From contig NCKB01000005.1 of the NCBI GenBank assembly GCA_002279065.1, forward strand, positions 124,001 through 188,000: a DNA stretch of 64,000 nt, in the 5' to 3' direction. Shown here one piece after another: positions 18,490 to 27,031 of the stretch. Origin of the DNA: Lysobacterales bacterium 15-68-25 (lineage in GTDB: Bacteria > Pseudomonadota > Gammaproteobacteria > Xanthomonadales > Rhodanobacteraceae). A program made the position numbers and the translations under genes. The notes below the pieces were generated by a model. The model did no database searches, had not been told where the DNA came from, and saw only the letters and a list, made by a program, of their open reading frames with translations. Every line of letters starts with the position of its first letter. Positions within the stretch are counted from its first letter, which is position 1.

Positions 18490-19290
18490 ATGGGGAAGAG
18501 GGAGGCACCGCGGTGGCGGGCCGTCGCCGCATTCGCGGTGCTGTTCGTGCTGTACCAGTCGGCCGAGGGGATCGGCCAGCGGCTGCTGCACAGTTTTCCG
18601 TTGCAGGCCGCACTGATGGTGGCCTGCGTGCTGGTGGCCTGGCCGCTGTCGCGCTGGCTGGGCTGGCGCGGCTACGGCGCCTACGCGCTGGACCGGCGTT
18701 CGTCGTCGCTGGCGTGGCTGGGATTCGGGCTGGTGGTGTCGCTGATCGCCAACGCGCTGGCGATCCTGGCCGGCGAGCGGCTCGGCATCTACGCGCCGAC
18801 CGGGCCCGCGCTGTCCGCGGCCGGCTTCCACGCGCTGGCCGCGGCGCTGCCGATGCTGGCGTTGTCGACTTTCGTGCCGTCCATCGCCGAAGACATCCTG
18901 GCGCGCGGCTTCTGGTACCGCGCGTCCGGCATCGTCTGGCGCCGGGGACTCGTCTTCGTCGCGTTCTCGGCCGGCTACTTCGTGCTCAACCATCTGTACC
19001 GGCTGGGCAGCGGGCCGAACGAGTGGCTGATGATCTTCTGCATGGGCGTCGCCTACGCTACGGCGCTGTGTCGTGCCGGCACGCTGTGGGCGGCGGTGGG
19101 CCTGCACTGGGGCTGGAACCTGGCCAACGGCGTGCTCGATCCGTTGCTGCCCGCCGACACGGTGGACGTGGCCGGAAGCCGCTGGCTCATCGCCGGCGTG
19201 CACCTGCTGATCGCGCTGCTGGTGGTCGCGGTGCCTCCACCGTCACGGGTGGTAGATGAAGGCCAGCGACTGCGACCACTGCGTGGTTGA
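18490..19290 (+). CDS. CPBP-family intramembrane protease-like protein
   Basis: Integral membrane protein of 266 residues with about seven or eight hydrophobic segments. The CPBP (Abi/CAAX protease-like) motifs are present in variant form: motif 1 is AEDILARGFWYR (E134, D135, R139, the EDxxxR form of EExxxR), motif 2 is FVLNHLY (H168), and motif 3 is GLHWGWN (H206, N210). These are the glutamic-type active-site residues of Rce1-like proteases; the substrate is unknown. Start has a GGGGAG ribosome binding site. The 3' end overlaps the convergent MipA-like gene by 48 bases. Confidence 0.85.
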   Translation: MGKREAPRWRAVAAFAVLFVLYQSAEGIGQRLLHSFPLQAALMVACVLVAWPLSRWLGWRGYGAYALDRRSSSLAWLGFGLVVSLIANALAILAGERLGIYAPTGPALSAAGFHALAAALPMLALSTFVPSIAEDILARGFWYRASGIVWRRGLVFVAFSAGYFVLNHLYRLGSGPNEWLMIFCMGVAYATALCRAGTLWAAVGLHWGWNLANGVLDPLLPADTVDVAGSRWLIAGVHLLIALLVVAVPPPSRVVDEGQRLRPLRG

Positions 19291-20013
19291 TCCGAAGCGG
19301 CTCACCAGCGGGCTGTTGCCCGCACCGCCCAGCAGGCGCCCGTAGACCACCGCCAGCGCCACGCCGGTGTGCCGGCTGGTCGGCAGGTACAGGTCGTATT
19401 CCAGCGAGGCCATCTCGCTGCCGGCTCCCGGATGCCAGGGGGTGACCCCGAGTGCGCTGGCGGAGGCCGGGCCGAGACCGAAGAAGCGGTTCATCGCCGC
19501 GCCGTTCATCAGCGACCAACGCACGCTCGCCGCTTCCTCCAGCCGGCCGATCGGCGGCAGGGTGGTGTCGGCGTACAGGTTGAGGTAGGCCCCGGCGCCC
19601 GCGGTGTCATGGCTGAGGTTGGCGCCCACGTCCACGGACTTGTTCAGCTGCCACTCCAGATAGCCGCCGGCATTCAGGCGGGGAGCCAGGCTGGGTACCT
19701 TGCCGCCGAGCGAGCCCAGGTCGGTGCGCTCGCGGCCCCACTGGTAGCTGCCGTAGAACCCGCCGCGCAGCGCCGGGCCGTGCAGCAGCTCCACCTCCAG
19801 CCCGTCCAGCGTGGACAGGCTGCCGATGCCCGGCAGCTCGACGTCGATGTAGGGTATCGGGTCCTCGCGCTGGTGCTTCGAGCCTGGCCAGGCCGGCATG
19901 CGCTGCATGCCCAGGCCCACCGCCACCACAGTGCTGTCGCTGGCCCGGCCGGCGAGCGGAAGCATCGTCAGAAGCAGGGCGAGGGGGAGGAGAAGGCGGG
20001 CGCTCGATGGCAT
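19243..20013 (-). CDS. MipA/OmpV-family outer-membrane protein
   Basis: A 256-residue protein with a signal peptide (SARLLLPLALLLTMLPLAGRAS) and a beta-barrel-like mature part ending in an aromatic-rich strand (WSQSLAFIYHP). Features of the MipA/OmpV family include the start VGLGMQRMPAWPGSKHQREDPIPYIDV, the alternating strands and SLEYDLYLPTSRHTGVALAVVYGRLLG near the end. MipA homologues are outer-membrane scaffolds implicated in murein synthesis or lipid A-related functions; a specific role cannot be inferred. The upstream start at 20094 is unlikely because 20013 gives the signal peptide at the N-terminus. Confidence 0.8.
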   Translation of the reverse strand: MPSSARLLLPLALLLTMLPLAGRASDSTVVAVGLGMQRMPAWPGSKHQREDPIPYIDVELPGIGSLSTLDGLEVELLHGPALRGGFYGSYQWGRERTDLGSLGGKVPSLAPRLNAGGYLEWQLNKSVDVGANLSHDTAGAGAYLNLYADTTLPPIGRLEEAASVRWSLMNGAAMNRFFGLGPASASALGVTPWHPGAGSEMASLEYDLYLPTSRHTGVALAVVYGRLLGGAGNSPLVSRFGSTTQWSQSLAFIYHP

Positions 20014-20138
20014 GGGCGTCGTGGTGCGTCGGCAAGGGGCGGGTCTCCGGCGAACGCGCGAAGCCCGTTTGCGATGACATCCGGGCCATCGCAAGAAAGG
20101 GAAAGGACGGGGAAAGACTGCCTGCCTAGCCTTTCACC

Positions 20139-20864
20139 ATGCCTACGAATGCGAATACCCCTGTGCCTGTCTCCGGTTGGACCATCCTGTGCGATTTCGA
20201 CGGCACCATTTCCGTCGAAGACGTCATCGACTCGCTGCTCGACCGCTACGGCCGTCCCGGCTGGGAGGCGCTGGAGCAGGACTGGCGCGCCGGCCGCATC
20301 GGCTCGCGTGAGTGCATGAGCGGGCAGGTCGCCCTGCTCGACATGAGCCGCGAACAGCTCGATGCCCATCTCGCCACGCTGTGGATCGACCATGCATTCC
20401 CCGGTTTCGTGGCCAAGGCGCGCGAACTCGGCGTGCCGATCCGCGTGGTCAGCGACGGCCTGGACTATGCGATCCACCGCATTCTCGGCCGCTACGGCCT
20501 GGACAACCTGCCGCTGGCCGCCAACCACCTCGCGCCGGGCACGCCGCCGCAGCGCTGGCAGCTCACCTCGCCGTTCCAGGCCGAGGGCTGCCGCAGCGGC
20601 ACCTGCAAGTGCGCCTGCGTCGATCAGGCACGCGCTTCCGGCGCCACCCGCACCCTGCTGATCGGCGATGGCGCCTCGGACTTCTGCGCCGCCGACCGCG
20701 TCGACTTCGTGTTCGCCAAGCACCGCCTGATCGAGCATTGCCGCGCCGCCGGCATTCCCTACGTGCCGATCACCGGCTTCGAGGACGCGCTCGACTTCCT
20801 GCCCCGCCTGCTCGACGGCAGCCTGCTCGCCGAGGCGACGCCGGCCGTCGCGGCCATCCCCTGA
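20139..20864 (+). CDS. HAD-family phosphatase (MtnX/SerB-like)
   Basis: Cytosolic HAD-superfamily phosphatase, 241 residues. Motif I is CDFDGTI (D19 nucleophile, D21), motif II is in VVSDGLDY (Ser/Asp), and motif IV is IGDGASDFCAADRVD. The C1 cap and the cysteine cluster GTCKCACV (about residues 152-159) are like MtnX-type 2-hydroxy-3-keto-5-methylthiopentenyl-phosphate phosphatases, which carry such cysteines. In context it may dephosphorylate an intermediate of the pathway encoded downstream. First gene of a six-gene operon; the aminotransferase follows after 23 bases. Confidence 0.88.
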   Translation: MPTNANTPVPVSGWTILCDFDGTISVEDVIDSLLDRYGRPGWEALEQDWRAGRIGSRECMSGQVALLDMSREQLDAHLATLWIDHAFPGFVAKARELGVPIRVVSDGLDYAIHRILGRYGLDNLPLAANHLAPGTPPQRWQLTSPFQAEGCRSGTCKCACVDQARASGATRTLLIGDGASDFCAADRVDFVFAKHRLIEHCRAAGIPYVPITGFEDALDFLPRLLDGSLLAEATPAVAAIP

Positions 20865-20887
20865 TCCCCATCTTTTCCGGATATTTC

Positions 20888-22294
20888 ATGAACGCTTTCG
20901 ACAAGAACGCCAGCCTGGTGATCGACGACGCGCAGCTGCTCGCCGACGAGGCGAAGTACAGCTCCTTCGGCGACACCGTGCATTACGTGGATCCGCCGAA
21001 GATCTTCCGCACCTGCAACGGCAGCTACATGTACGACACCGCAGGCACGCCGTTCCTGGACCTGCAGATGTGGTACTCGGCGGTCAACTTCGGCTACGCC
21101 AACCAGCGCCTCAACAACGTGCTGAAGGCGCAGATCGACCTGCTGCCGCAGGTGGCCAGCCAGTACCTGCACCAGACCCGCATCGAGCTGGCCAAGACCA
21201 TCGCGCTGGACGCCAAGGGCAAGTTCGGCCTCGACGGTCGCGTCCACTTCAACGTGGGTGGCGCGCAGGCGATCGAGGATTCGCTCAAGCTGGTGCGCAA
21301 CTTCAAGAACGGCAAGAGCCTGATGTTCGCCTTCGAGGGTGGCTACCACGGCCGCACCCTGGGCGCCTCGTCGATCACCTCCAGCTACCGCTACCGCCGC
21401 CGCTTCGGCCACTTCGGCGAGCGCGCGATGTTCCTGCCGTTCCCGTACCCGTTCCGTCGCCCGAAGGGCATGACGGCCGAGGAGTACTCGGAGAACTGCG
21501 TGAACCAGTTCGCCCGCCTGTTCGAGACCGAATACAACGGCGTGTGGGACCCGAAGACCGGCCAGTGCGAGTACGCCGCGTTCTACGTCGAGCCGATCCA
21601 GGGCACCGGCGGCTACGTCGTCCCTCCGATGGGCTTCTTCCAGGGCCTGAAGAAGGTGCTCGACCAGTACGGCATCCTGATGGTGGTCGACGAGATCCAG
21701 ATGGGCTTCTGGCGCACCGGCAAGCTGTGGTCGATCGAGCACTTCGGCGTGACGCCGGACGTGATCGTGTTCGGCAAGGCGCTGACCAACGGCCTGAACC
21801 CGCTGTCCGGCCTGTGGGCGCGCGAGGAGATGATCAACCCGACCATCTTCCCGCCGGGTTCCACCCATTCCACCTTCAACTCCAACCCGCTGGGCACCTC
21901 GCTCGGCCTGGAAGTGATGAAGATGGGCTACGAGCTCGACTACGAGACCTCGGTGCCGAAGAAGGGCGCGCACTTCCTGGAGGGCCTGAAGGACCTGCAG
22001 AAGAAGCACAAGGAGATCGGCGACGTCGACGGCCTGGGCCTGGCGCTGCGCGCCGAGATCTGCACCGACGACGGCTTCACCCCGAACAAGGCGCTGCTCG
22101 ACCGCATGGTCGACATCGGCCTGGCCGGCGACCTGGAGCACAACGGCAAGAAGATCGGACTCGTGCTCGACGTCGGCGGCTGGTACAAGAACGTCATCAC
22201 CTTCGCCCCCTCGCTGGAAATCACCCACGAGGAGATCGACCTGGCCATCGCGCTGCTGGACCAGTTGATCACCAAGGCGAAGCGTTCGATGTAA
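20888..22294 (+). CDS. Class III PLP-dependent aminotransferase
   Basis: PLP enzyme of fold type I, class III (omega-amino acid, ornithine, GABA or lysine-type), 468 residues. The PLP lysine is K297 (VFGKALTNGLNP), with D268 in MVVDEIQMGF, HGRT-type glycine loop FEGGYHGRTLGAS, and the class III EPIQGTGGYVVPP motif. The opening segment (NAFDKNASLVIDDAQLLADEAKYSSFG) is unlike common housekeeping ArgD or GabT. It would transaminate an amino-bearing substrate; with the ACP and ketosynthase just downstream, a terminal-amine or amino acid starter is conceivable. Substrate not known. Confidence 0.9.
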   Translation: MNAFDKNASLVIDDAQLLADEAKYSSFGDTVHYVDPPKIFRTCNGSYMYDTAGTPFLDLQMWYSAVNFGYANQRLNNVLKAQIDLLPQVASQYLHQTRIELAKTIALDAKGKFGLDGRVHFNVGGAQAIEDSLKLVRNFKNGKSLMFAFEGGYHGRTLGASSITSSYRYRRRFGHFGERAMFLPFPYPFRRPKGMTAEEYSENCVNQFARLFETEYNGVWDPKTGQCEYAAFYVEPIQGTGGYVVPPMGFFQGLKKVLDQYGILMVVDEIQMGFWRTGKLWSIEHFGVTPDVIVFGKALTNGLNPLSGLWAREEMINPTIFPPGSTHSTFNSNPLGTSLGLEVMKMGYELDYETSVPKKGAHFLEGLKDLQKKHKEIGDVDGLGLALRAEICTDDGFTPNKALLDRMVDIGLAGDLEHNGKKIGLVLDVGGWYKNVITFAPSLEITHEEIDLAIALLDQLITKAKRSM

Positions 22295-22318
22295 TTCCAC
22301 ACCAGGGACGCTTTCGAC

Positions 22319-22597
22319 ATGACCGAGCCGCAATCCATCGACGCCATCCGCGACCAGGTGTTCGCGATCATCGCCAAGCAGGCGAAGATCGACGTGGCCA
22401 CCATCCGCAACGAATCCACCCTGAAGGACCTGGGCGTGGCGTCGCTGGATGCGATCGAGGTGATCTTCGACATCGAGGAGCACTTCGACATCCACTTCCC
22501 CGACCAGGGCACCAACTTCGACACCGACACGGTGCAGCACCTGATCGACGCCGTGGTGGCCGCCCAGGCCGCCGGCAAGGAAGGCGGGACGCAGTGA
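22319..22597 (+). CDS. Dedicated acyl carrier protein
   Basis: Small acidic acyl carrier protein, 92 residues, expected to carry a 4'-phosphopantetheine arm on S42. The attachment motif is DLGVASLDAIEV: the usual D-S-L reads A-S-L, an uncommon variant of the conserved Asp before the Ser. Helix structure and the EEHFDIHFPDQ segment fit the type II ACP fold. Its stop overlaps the ketosynthase start (GTGA). As a second, pathway-specific ACP it is typical of polyketide or fatty-acyl-derived metabolite clusters, not of primary fatty acid synthesis. Confidence 0.88.
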   Translation: MTEPQSIDAIRDQVFAIIAKQAKIDVATIRNESTLKDLGVASLDAIEVIFDIEEHFDIHFPDQGTNFDTDTVQHLIDAVVAAQAAGKEGGTQ

Positions 22598-23823
22598 CCG
22601 ACGCCGACTCCCGCGCCATCGCCATCACCGGCATGGGCGCGATCAGCGCCTTCGGCGAGGGCGCCGAAGCCCTGTGGTCCGGGTTGCGCGAAGGGCGCAG
22701 CGGCATCCGCCCGCTGCGCCACGAGCGCGCCGCCGAGCTGCGCGTGCGCATCGCCGCGCAGGTGCCGGAGAGCTTCGATCCGGCCGCGCATTTCGGCGAG
22801 CGGGCGCTGCCGATGCTCGACCGCGCCTCGCAGTTCGCGCTGCTCGCGGCGAACGAGGCGGTGGCCCAGTCCGGTCTGGACTTCGCCGCAGGCGCCCTCG
22901 GCGACCGCACCGGCGTGGTGATCGGTACCGGCGTGGGCGGCGAGACCACCCAGGACGAGCAGAGTCGCCGGCTCTACGCGGAGAACGCCACGCGCCTGCA
23001 TCCGCTCACCATCGTGCGCCTGATGATCAACGCGCCGGCGAGCCAGATCAGCATGGCGCACGGCCTGCGCGGACCGTCGTTCGCGGTGGCCAGCGCGTGC
23101 GCGTCCACCAATCACGCCATCGCCCAGGCCGCGCTGATGATCCGCGCCGGCCTGATCGACGTCGCCGTGGCCGGCGGCACCGAGGCCTGCCTCAGCTACG
23201 GCGCCCTGCGCGCGTGGGAGGCGATGCGCGTGCTCGCCGACGACACCTGCCGGCCGTTCAGCGCCAACCGCCGCGGCCTGGTGCTGGGCGAGGGCGCGGG
23301 TGTGTTCGTGCTCGAGTCGATGGCCCATGCCAGGGCGCGCGGCGCGAACATCCTCGGCGTGCTGGCCGGCGTGGGCATGAGTGCCGATGCCGGCGACATC
23401 GTGGCTCCAGACCCGGCCGGCAGCGGCTCGGCGATGGTGCAGGCACTGGCCGACGCGGGCCTGGTACCCGAAGACATCGACTACATCAACGCCCACGGCA
23501 CCGGCACGCCGGCGAACGATCCGACCGAGACGCGGGCGATCCACGCGGTGTTCGGTGCGCATGCGCCGAAGCTGGCGGTGTCCTCGACCAAGTCGATGCA
23601 TGGCCACGCGCTGGGTGCTTCCGGCGCACTGGAACTGGTCGCCGTGCTGGGCGCGATGCGCGACGGCGTGGTACCGCCGACCGCCAACCTGGACGTGGCC
23701 GACCCAGCCTGCGACCTGGACTATGTGCCCAACCAGCCTCGCGAGCTGAAGGTGCGTGCTGCGCTCAGCAACTCGTTCGCCTTCGGCGGCCTGAACGCCG
23801 TACTGGCGGTGCGCGCTGCCTGA
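22594..23823 (+). CDS. Beta-ketoacyl-ACP synthase (KAS I/II-type)
   Basis: Thiolase-fold ketosynthase, 409 residues, starting at a GTG that overlaps the ACP stop. The catalytic residues are C169 (VASACASTNHA), H301 (NAHGTGTPAND) and H338 (STKSMHGHALGASG), so it has the full Cys-His-His set of a FabF-like condensing enzyme, with the last two in the canonical contexts. Residues around the Cys differ from housekeeping FabB/FabF. It likely extends an acyl group carried by the upstream ACP by a malonyl-derived two-carbon unit; whether it makes a fatty-acyl or polyketide chain is not visible. Confidence 0.92.
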   Translation: MTDADSRAIAITGMGAISAFGEGAEALWSGLREGRSGIRPLRHERAAELRVRIAAQVPESFDPAAHFGERALPMLDRASQFALLAANEAVAQSGLDFAAGALGDRTGVVIGTGVGGETTQDEQSRRLYAENATRLHPLTIVRLMINAPASQISMAHGLRGPSFAVASACASTNHAIAQAALMIRAGLIDVAVAGGTEACLSYGALRAWEAMRVLADDTCRPFSANRRGLVLGEGAGVFVLESMAHARARGANILGVLAGVGMSADAGDIVAPDPAGSGSAMVQALADAGLVPEDIDYINAHGTGTPANDPTETRAIHAVFGAHAPKLAVSSTKSMHGHALGASGALELVAVLGAMRDGVVPPTANLDVADPACDLDYVPNQPRELKVRAALSNSFAFGGLNAVLAVRAA

Positions 23824-23853
23824 CACCGGGTAGCGCGCGCCGTTCCGACACCC

Positions 23854-24921
23854 ATGAGCTATCTCGCGCAACTGGAGCCCGAGAGCCTGCTGCGGCAGTT
23901 CCTCGCCCACCCCCCGGACGGCTTCGTCGCCGGCACCACGCCCTCGGGCATGCCCACCTTCGTGGCTCCGTTCGACCTGCTGACCACGGCGGACGATGCG
24001 CTGCGCCAGCGGGTGATGAAGCTGCCGGGCTATGCCCGCTGGGGACGCTTGCTGCGCTGGCGTACCCGCTTCGTCGGCTGCACCGCCACCGAGTTCGCGC
24101 CCTTGCCGCGTGGTGCCGAGCCGGAGGCGTTGGCGGGCGAGCTGGTGTCCGGCTACGGACGAGACTGCGCGCTGATGGTGGTGAAGGACATCGCGACCGA
24201 ATCGCCGCTGCTGGACGTGTCCGACAACCTGCGCGCGGCAGCGCTCGCCCACGCGCTGGAAGCGGAGGGCTGCGTGCTGCTCGAGGGGATGGCGCTGGCC
24301 TGGGTGCCGATCGACTTCGACAGCGAGGAGGACTACCTCGCCCGCCTCTCGCGCAGCCGTCGCAAGGAGATGAAGCGCAAGCTGCGCTCCCGCGCCGACC
24401 TTCGCATCGAGACCTGGCACACCGGCGATCGTGCCTTTGCGGTCGATTCGGTGATGGAGCGCTTCATCGAGCTCTACGAGAACGTCTACGCGCAGAGCGA
24501 GATCCACTTCGACCATCTCTCGGCCGATTACCTGCGTGCGTTGCTGTGCGACGCGGGCAGCGGCGGGCTGGTGTTCACCTACTTCGCCGGCGACGAGCTG
24601 ATCGGCTGGAACCTCTGCTACGAGTACGCCGGCAAGCTGGTGGACAAGTACATCGGGCTGGCCTATCCGGCCGCGCGCGAACACAACCTGTATTTCGTCA
24701 GCTGGATGGAAAACCTCGAATACGCGCGGTCACGCGGCCTGAGCCATTACGTGGCCGGCTGGACCGATACCGCGGTCAAGCGCCAGCTCGGCGCGCGCTT
24801 CTGCATCACCCGCCATGCGGTCTACGTGCGCAACCCGTTGCTGCGCGCGCTGTTCCGCCGCATCTCCCATCATTTCGAAAGTGAGCCGGTGCAGCCGGCC
24901 CAGGCCATGGATCCGGCATGA
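23854..24921 (+). CDS. FemAB/GNAT-like acyltransferase (peptidoglycan-type)
   Basis: A 355-residue protein with a C-terminal GNAT-like (BioF2/FemAB-type) acyltransferase domain, starting near SRRKEMKRKLRS and continuing through GGLVFTYFAGDELIGWNLCYEYAGKLVDKYIGLAYPAAREHNL and GLSHYVAGWTDTAVKRQLGARF. Such proteins transfer aminoacyl or acyl groups to an amine, and some modify peptidoglycan or amino lipids. The N-terminal third is not recognised. It would be the acyl-transfer step that joins the ACP-bound chain or an amino acid to an amine acceptor. The 3' end overlaps the arginase-fold gene by four bases. Confidence 0.78.
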   Translation: MSYLAQLEPESLLRQFLAHPPDGFVAGTTPSGMPTFVAPFDLLTTADDALRQRVMKLPGYARWGRLLRWRTRFVGCTATEFAPLPRGAEPEALAGELVSGYGRDCALMVVKDIATESPLLDVSDNLRAAALAHALEAEGCVLLEGMALAWVPIDFDSEEDYLARLSRSRRKEMKRKLRSRADLRIETWHTGDRAFAVDSVMERFIELYENVYAQSEIHFDHLSADYLRALLCDAGSGGLVFTYFAGDELIGWNLCYEYAGKLVDKYIGLAYPAAREHNLYFVSWMENLEYARSRGLSHYVAGWTDTAVKRQLGARFCITRHAVYVRNPLLRALFRRISHHFESEPVQPAQAMDPA

Positions 24922-25796
24922 ACCGCCCCGTCGTCCTCGATATCGACCACTCCGTCGGGCCGCTGCCGCAGCGGCTGGTGATCCCGCTCGAGCATTGGCA
25001 GGAAGCGCTGCGCTTCGGTTGCTCGTTGCGCATCATGGAGCGCTTCCGCCGCGTGCTTGACGACACCTTGCCGGCCGCCTACGACACGGTGCTGCTGGGC
25101 AGCGGCGATTTCCACCACCTGACCTGGCCGCTGGTCGAGCGCGTACGTGCCGCCGCGCCGTTCCAGGTGGTGGTGCTGGACAATCATCCGGACAACATGC
25201 GCTATCCGTTCGGCGTCCACTGCGGTTCGTGGGTGCGCCGCGTGGCGATGCTGCCGACGGTGAGCCATGTGCACGTGGTCGGCATCGGCTCGTCCGACAT
25301 CGGCGCCGGCCATGCCTGGGAGAACTACCGCACGCCGCTGCGCGAGGGGCGCCTGAGCTACTGGAGCATCGGGGTGGACGTGGACTGGGCGTCGCGTGCC
25401 GGGCTGGCGCATGCCTTCCGCGCCTTCGACGACGCCGATGCCCTGGTGCAGGCCTTCGTCGGGGAGCAGCGCGCCGCGCCGCAGCCGACCTATCTGTCGA
25501 TCGACAAGGACGTGTTCGCCGCCAACGTGGCCCGCACCAACTGGGACCAGGGCCAGTTCCAGCTGTCCCACGCGATCGGCGTGATCGACAGCCTGCGCAG
25601 CGGCGGCCTGGTCGGCAGCGACATCACCGGCGAGATCTCCGCCTACCGCTACAAGAGCTGGTGGAAGCGGCGCCTGGCCGCGATCGACGACCAGCCGGAC
25701 GTGGACGCGCGCGAGCTTGCCGGCTGGCAGGCGCAGCAGCACGCGTTGAACGAGCAGTTGCTGCTGGCGATCCAGGCCGCGTCGACGGCGCCGTAG
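24918..25796 (+). CDS. Arginase-fold metallohydrolase (ureohydrolase-like)
   Basis: A 292-residue protein of the arginase/agmatinase/deacetylase fold, the last gene of the operon. All six binuclear manganese ligand positions of arginase can be placed: H66 or H67 (GSGDFHH), D88, H90 and D92 (DNHPD), and D196 and D198 (SIDKD). The flanking motifs differ from arginase (GGDHS is GSGDFHH; the third Asp-Pro of SxDxDxxDP is absent), so the substrate need not be arginine. Families with this fold hydrolyse guanidino, amidine or acetamide groups. Convergent with the DegT gene after 17 bases. Confidence 0.78.
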   Translation: MNRPVVLDIDHSVGPLPQRLVIPLEHWQEALRFGCSLRIMERFRRVLDDTLPAAYDTVLLGSGDFHHLTWPLVERVRAAAPFQVVVLDNHPDNMRYPFGVHCGSWVRRVAMLPTVSHVHVVGIGSSDIGAGHAWENYRTPLREGRLSYWSIGVDVDWASRAGLAHAFRAFDDADALVQAFVGEQRAAPQPTYLSIDKDVFAANVARTNWDQGQFQLSHAIGVIDSLRSGGLVGSDITGEISAYRYKSWWKRRLAAIDDQPDVDARELAGWQAQQHALNEQLLLAIQAASTAP

Positions 25797-25813
25797 CGCG
25801 CGCCGGGTCCGGC

Positions 25814-27031
25814 TCAGTCGAGCATCAGCGCCAATACCGAAAGGATGTGCTCGAACGAGGCGTCGTCGAGCCAGCCGCTGTTGCTGATGGTGATCGCCCG
25901 TGCGGCGAAGTCGGTGGCGTGCGGCGTCGGCGTGTGCGGCACGCGGTCGGCGAGGTAGGCGTAGTCCGGCAGTGCGTGCACGAACAGCCGGCTGACGCCG
26001 AGGCCGGATGTCCACAGCGCGGCCAGCGCCGCGCGGGCCCGGTGCGCGTCGGGCATCAGCAGCATCAGGAACGGCCAGCTGCCGGTGGTGTGCGGCGTCT
26101 CCTCGAACACGGTCACGCCGGGCAGCGTGCGCAGCCGGGCGAGGCGCGCCAGCGCGCGCGTGCGGTTGGCGGCGAGGAAGGCCGGCAGCCGGGTCGCGGC
26201 GCGCGTGCCGACGCCGCGGCGCCAGCGCCCGACGCGATGGAACGGAATGTCGGGCGGGAAATCGTCGCCGACCGCGGCGACCGAGTCGCCCTCGCGCAGG
26301 GCGCGGCGCAGCGGCACGCCGTAGGCGAGGCGCAGTCCGATCGGGTGGTACAGCGCGGCCAGGCCGAACAGCTCCAGGCTGCGCCGCAGCTCCCAGCCGG
26401 GTTTTGCCGGCACGTCGCGCGCGGCCGTGGCGCGCAGGGCGCGGCGCAGTTCGTCGTCGCGCGTCACCAGCAGGCCGCCCTCGAAGATCGACAGCCCCTT
26501 GCCCGCGGCGAGGCTGAAGAAGCCGATGTCGCCGCGCAGCCCCACGCTGTGGCCGCCGTCGCGCGCGCCCAGCGCCTGTGCGGCGTCCTCGATCACGAAG
26601 GCGCCGTTTTCGCGGGCGATCGCCAGCGGCGCGTCGAGATCGGCCACCAGTCCGCCCAGGTGGGTCGGAATGATGGCCAGCGTGCGCTCGTCGCAAAGCT
26701 CGGTCAGTGCCCGCCGGTCCAGGTCCCAATGATCCGGACGCGTGTCGCACAGGCGCAGGGTCAGGCCCAGGCGGTGCACGGCGATCGCCACCAGCGGGCA
26801 GGTGTAGGCGGGAACCACCACCACGTCGCGGCCGGGGGCGCGTTCGCGCAGCGTGGCAAGGGCGATCAGCAGGGCGGCGGTACCCGAGCACTCCAGTTGC
26901 AGCGGTGGCGTTTCCAGTTGCGCTGCAAGACGCCCGGCCAGCGCATCGGCCCGCGGCAACAGATCGAGCGCCTGCAGCGGCAGGCCGGCGGTGGGCGGAA
27001 TCTCGCGCAGCCGGCGGAGCATGACGGTCAC
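25814..27031 (-). CDS. DegT/DnrJ/EryC1-family PLP aminotransferase
   Basis: PLP enzyme of the sugar-aminotransferase/dehydratase type, 405 residues. The PLP lysine is K178 (FFSLAAGKGLSIFEGG), D149 sits in VIEDAAQALGA, and the substrate-loop motif is VPAYTCPL. The family usually transaminates nucleotide-linked keto sugars, but some act on other substrates. The GTG start at 27031 overlaps the stop of the transporter gene upstream (GTGA); an ATG at 27022 is the alternative. It is the last gene of the minus-strand series that faces the six-gene operon. Confidence 0.88.
   Translation of the reverse strand: MTVMLRRLREIPPTAGLPLQALDLLPRADALAGRLAAQLETPPLQLECSGTAALLIALATLRERAPGRDVVVVPAYTCPLVAIAVHRLGLTLRLCDTRPDHWDLDRRALTELCDERTLAIIPTHLGGLVADLDAPLAIARENGAFVIEDAAQALGARDGGHSVGLRGDIGFFSLAAGKGLSIFEGGLLVTRDDELRRALRATAARDVPAKPGWELRRSLELFGLAALYHPIGLRLAYGVPLRRALREGDSVAAVGDDFPPDIPFHRVGRWRRGVGTRAATRLPAFLAANRTRALARLARLRTLPGVTVFEETPHTTGSWPFLMLLMPDAHRARAALAALWTSGLGVSRLFVHALPDYAYLADRVPHTPTPHATDFAARAITISNSGWLDDASFEHILSVLALMLD

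Noticed and set aside
21940-24684. Minus-strand open frame of 914 codons over the ACP-ketosynthase region
   Set aside because: Antisense to clear enzyme genes and without motifs.
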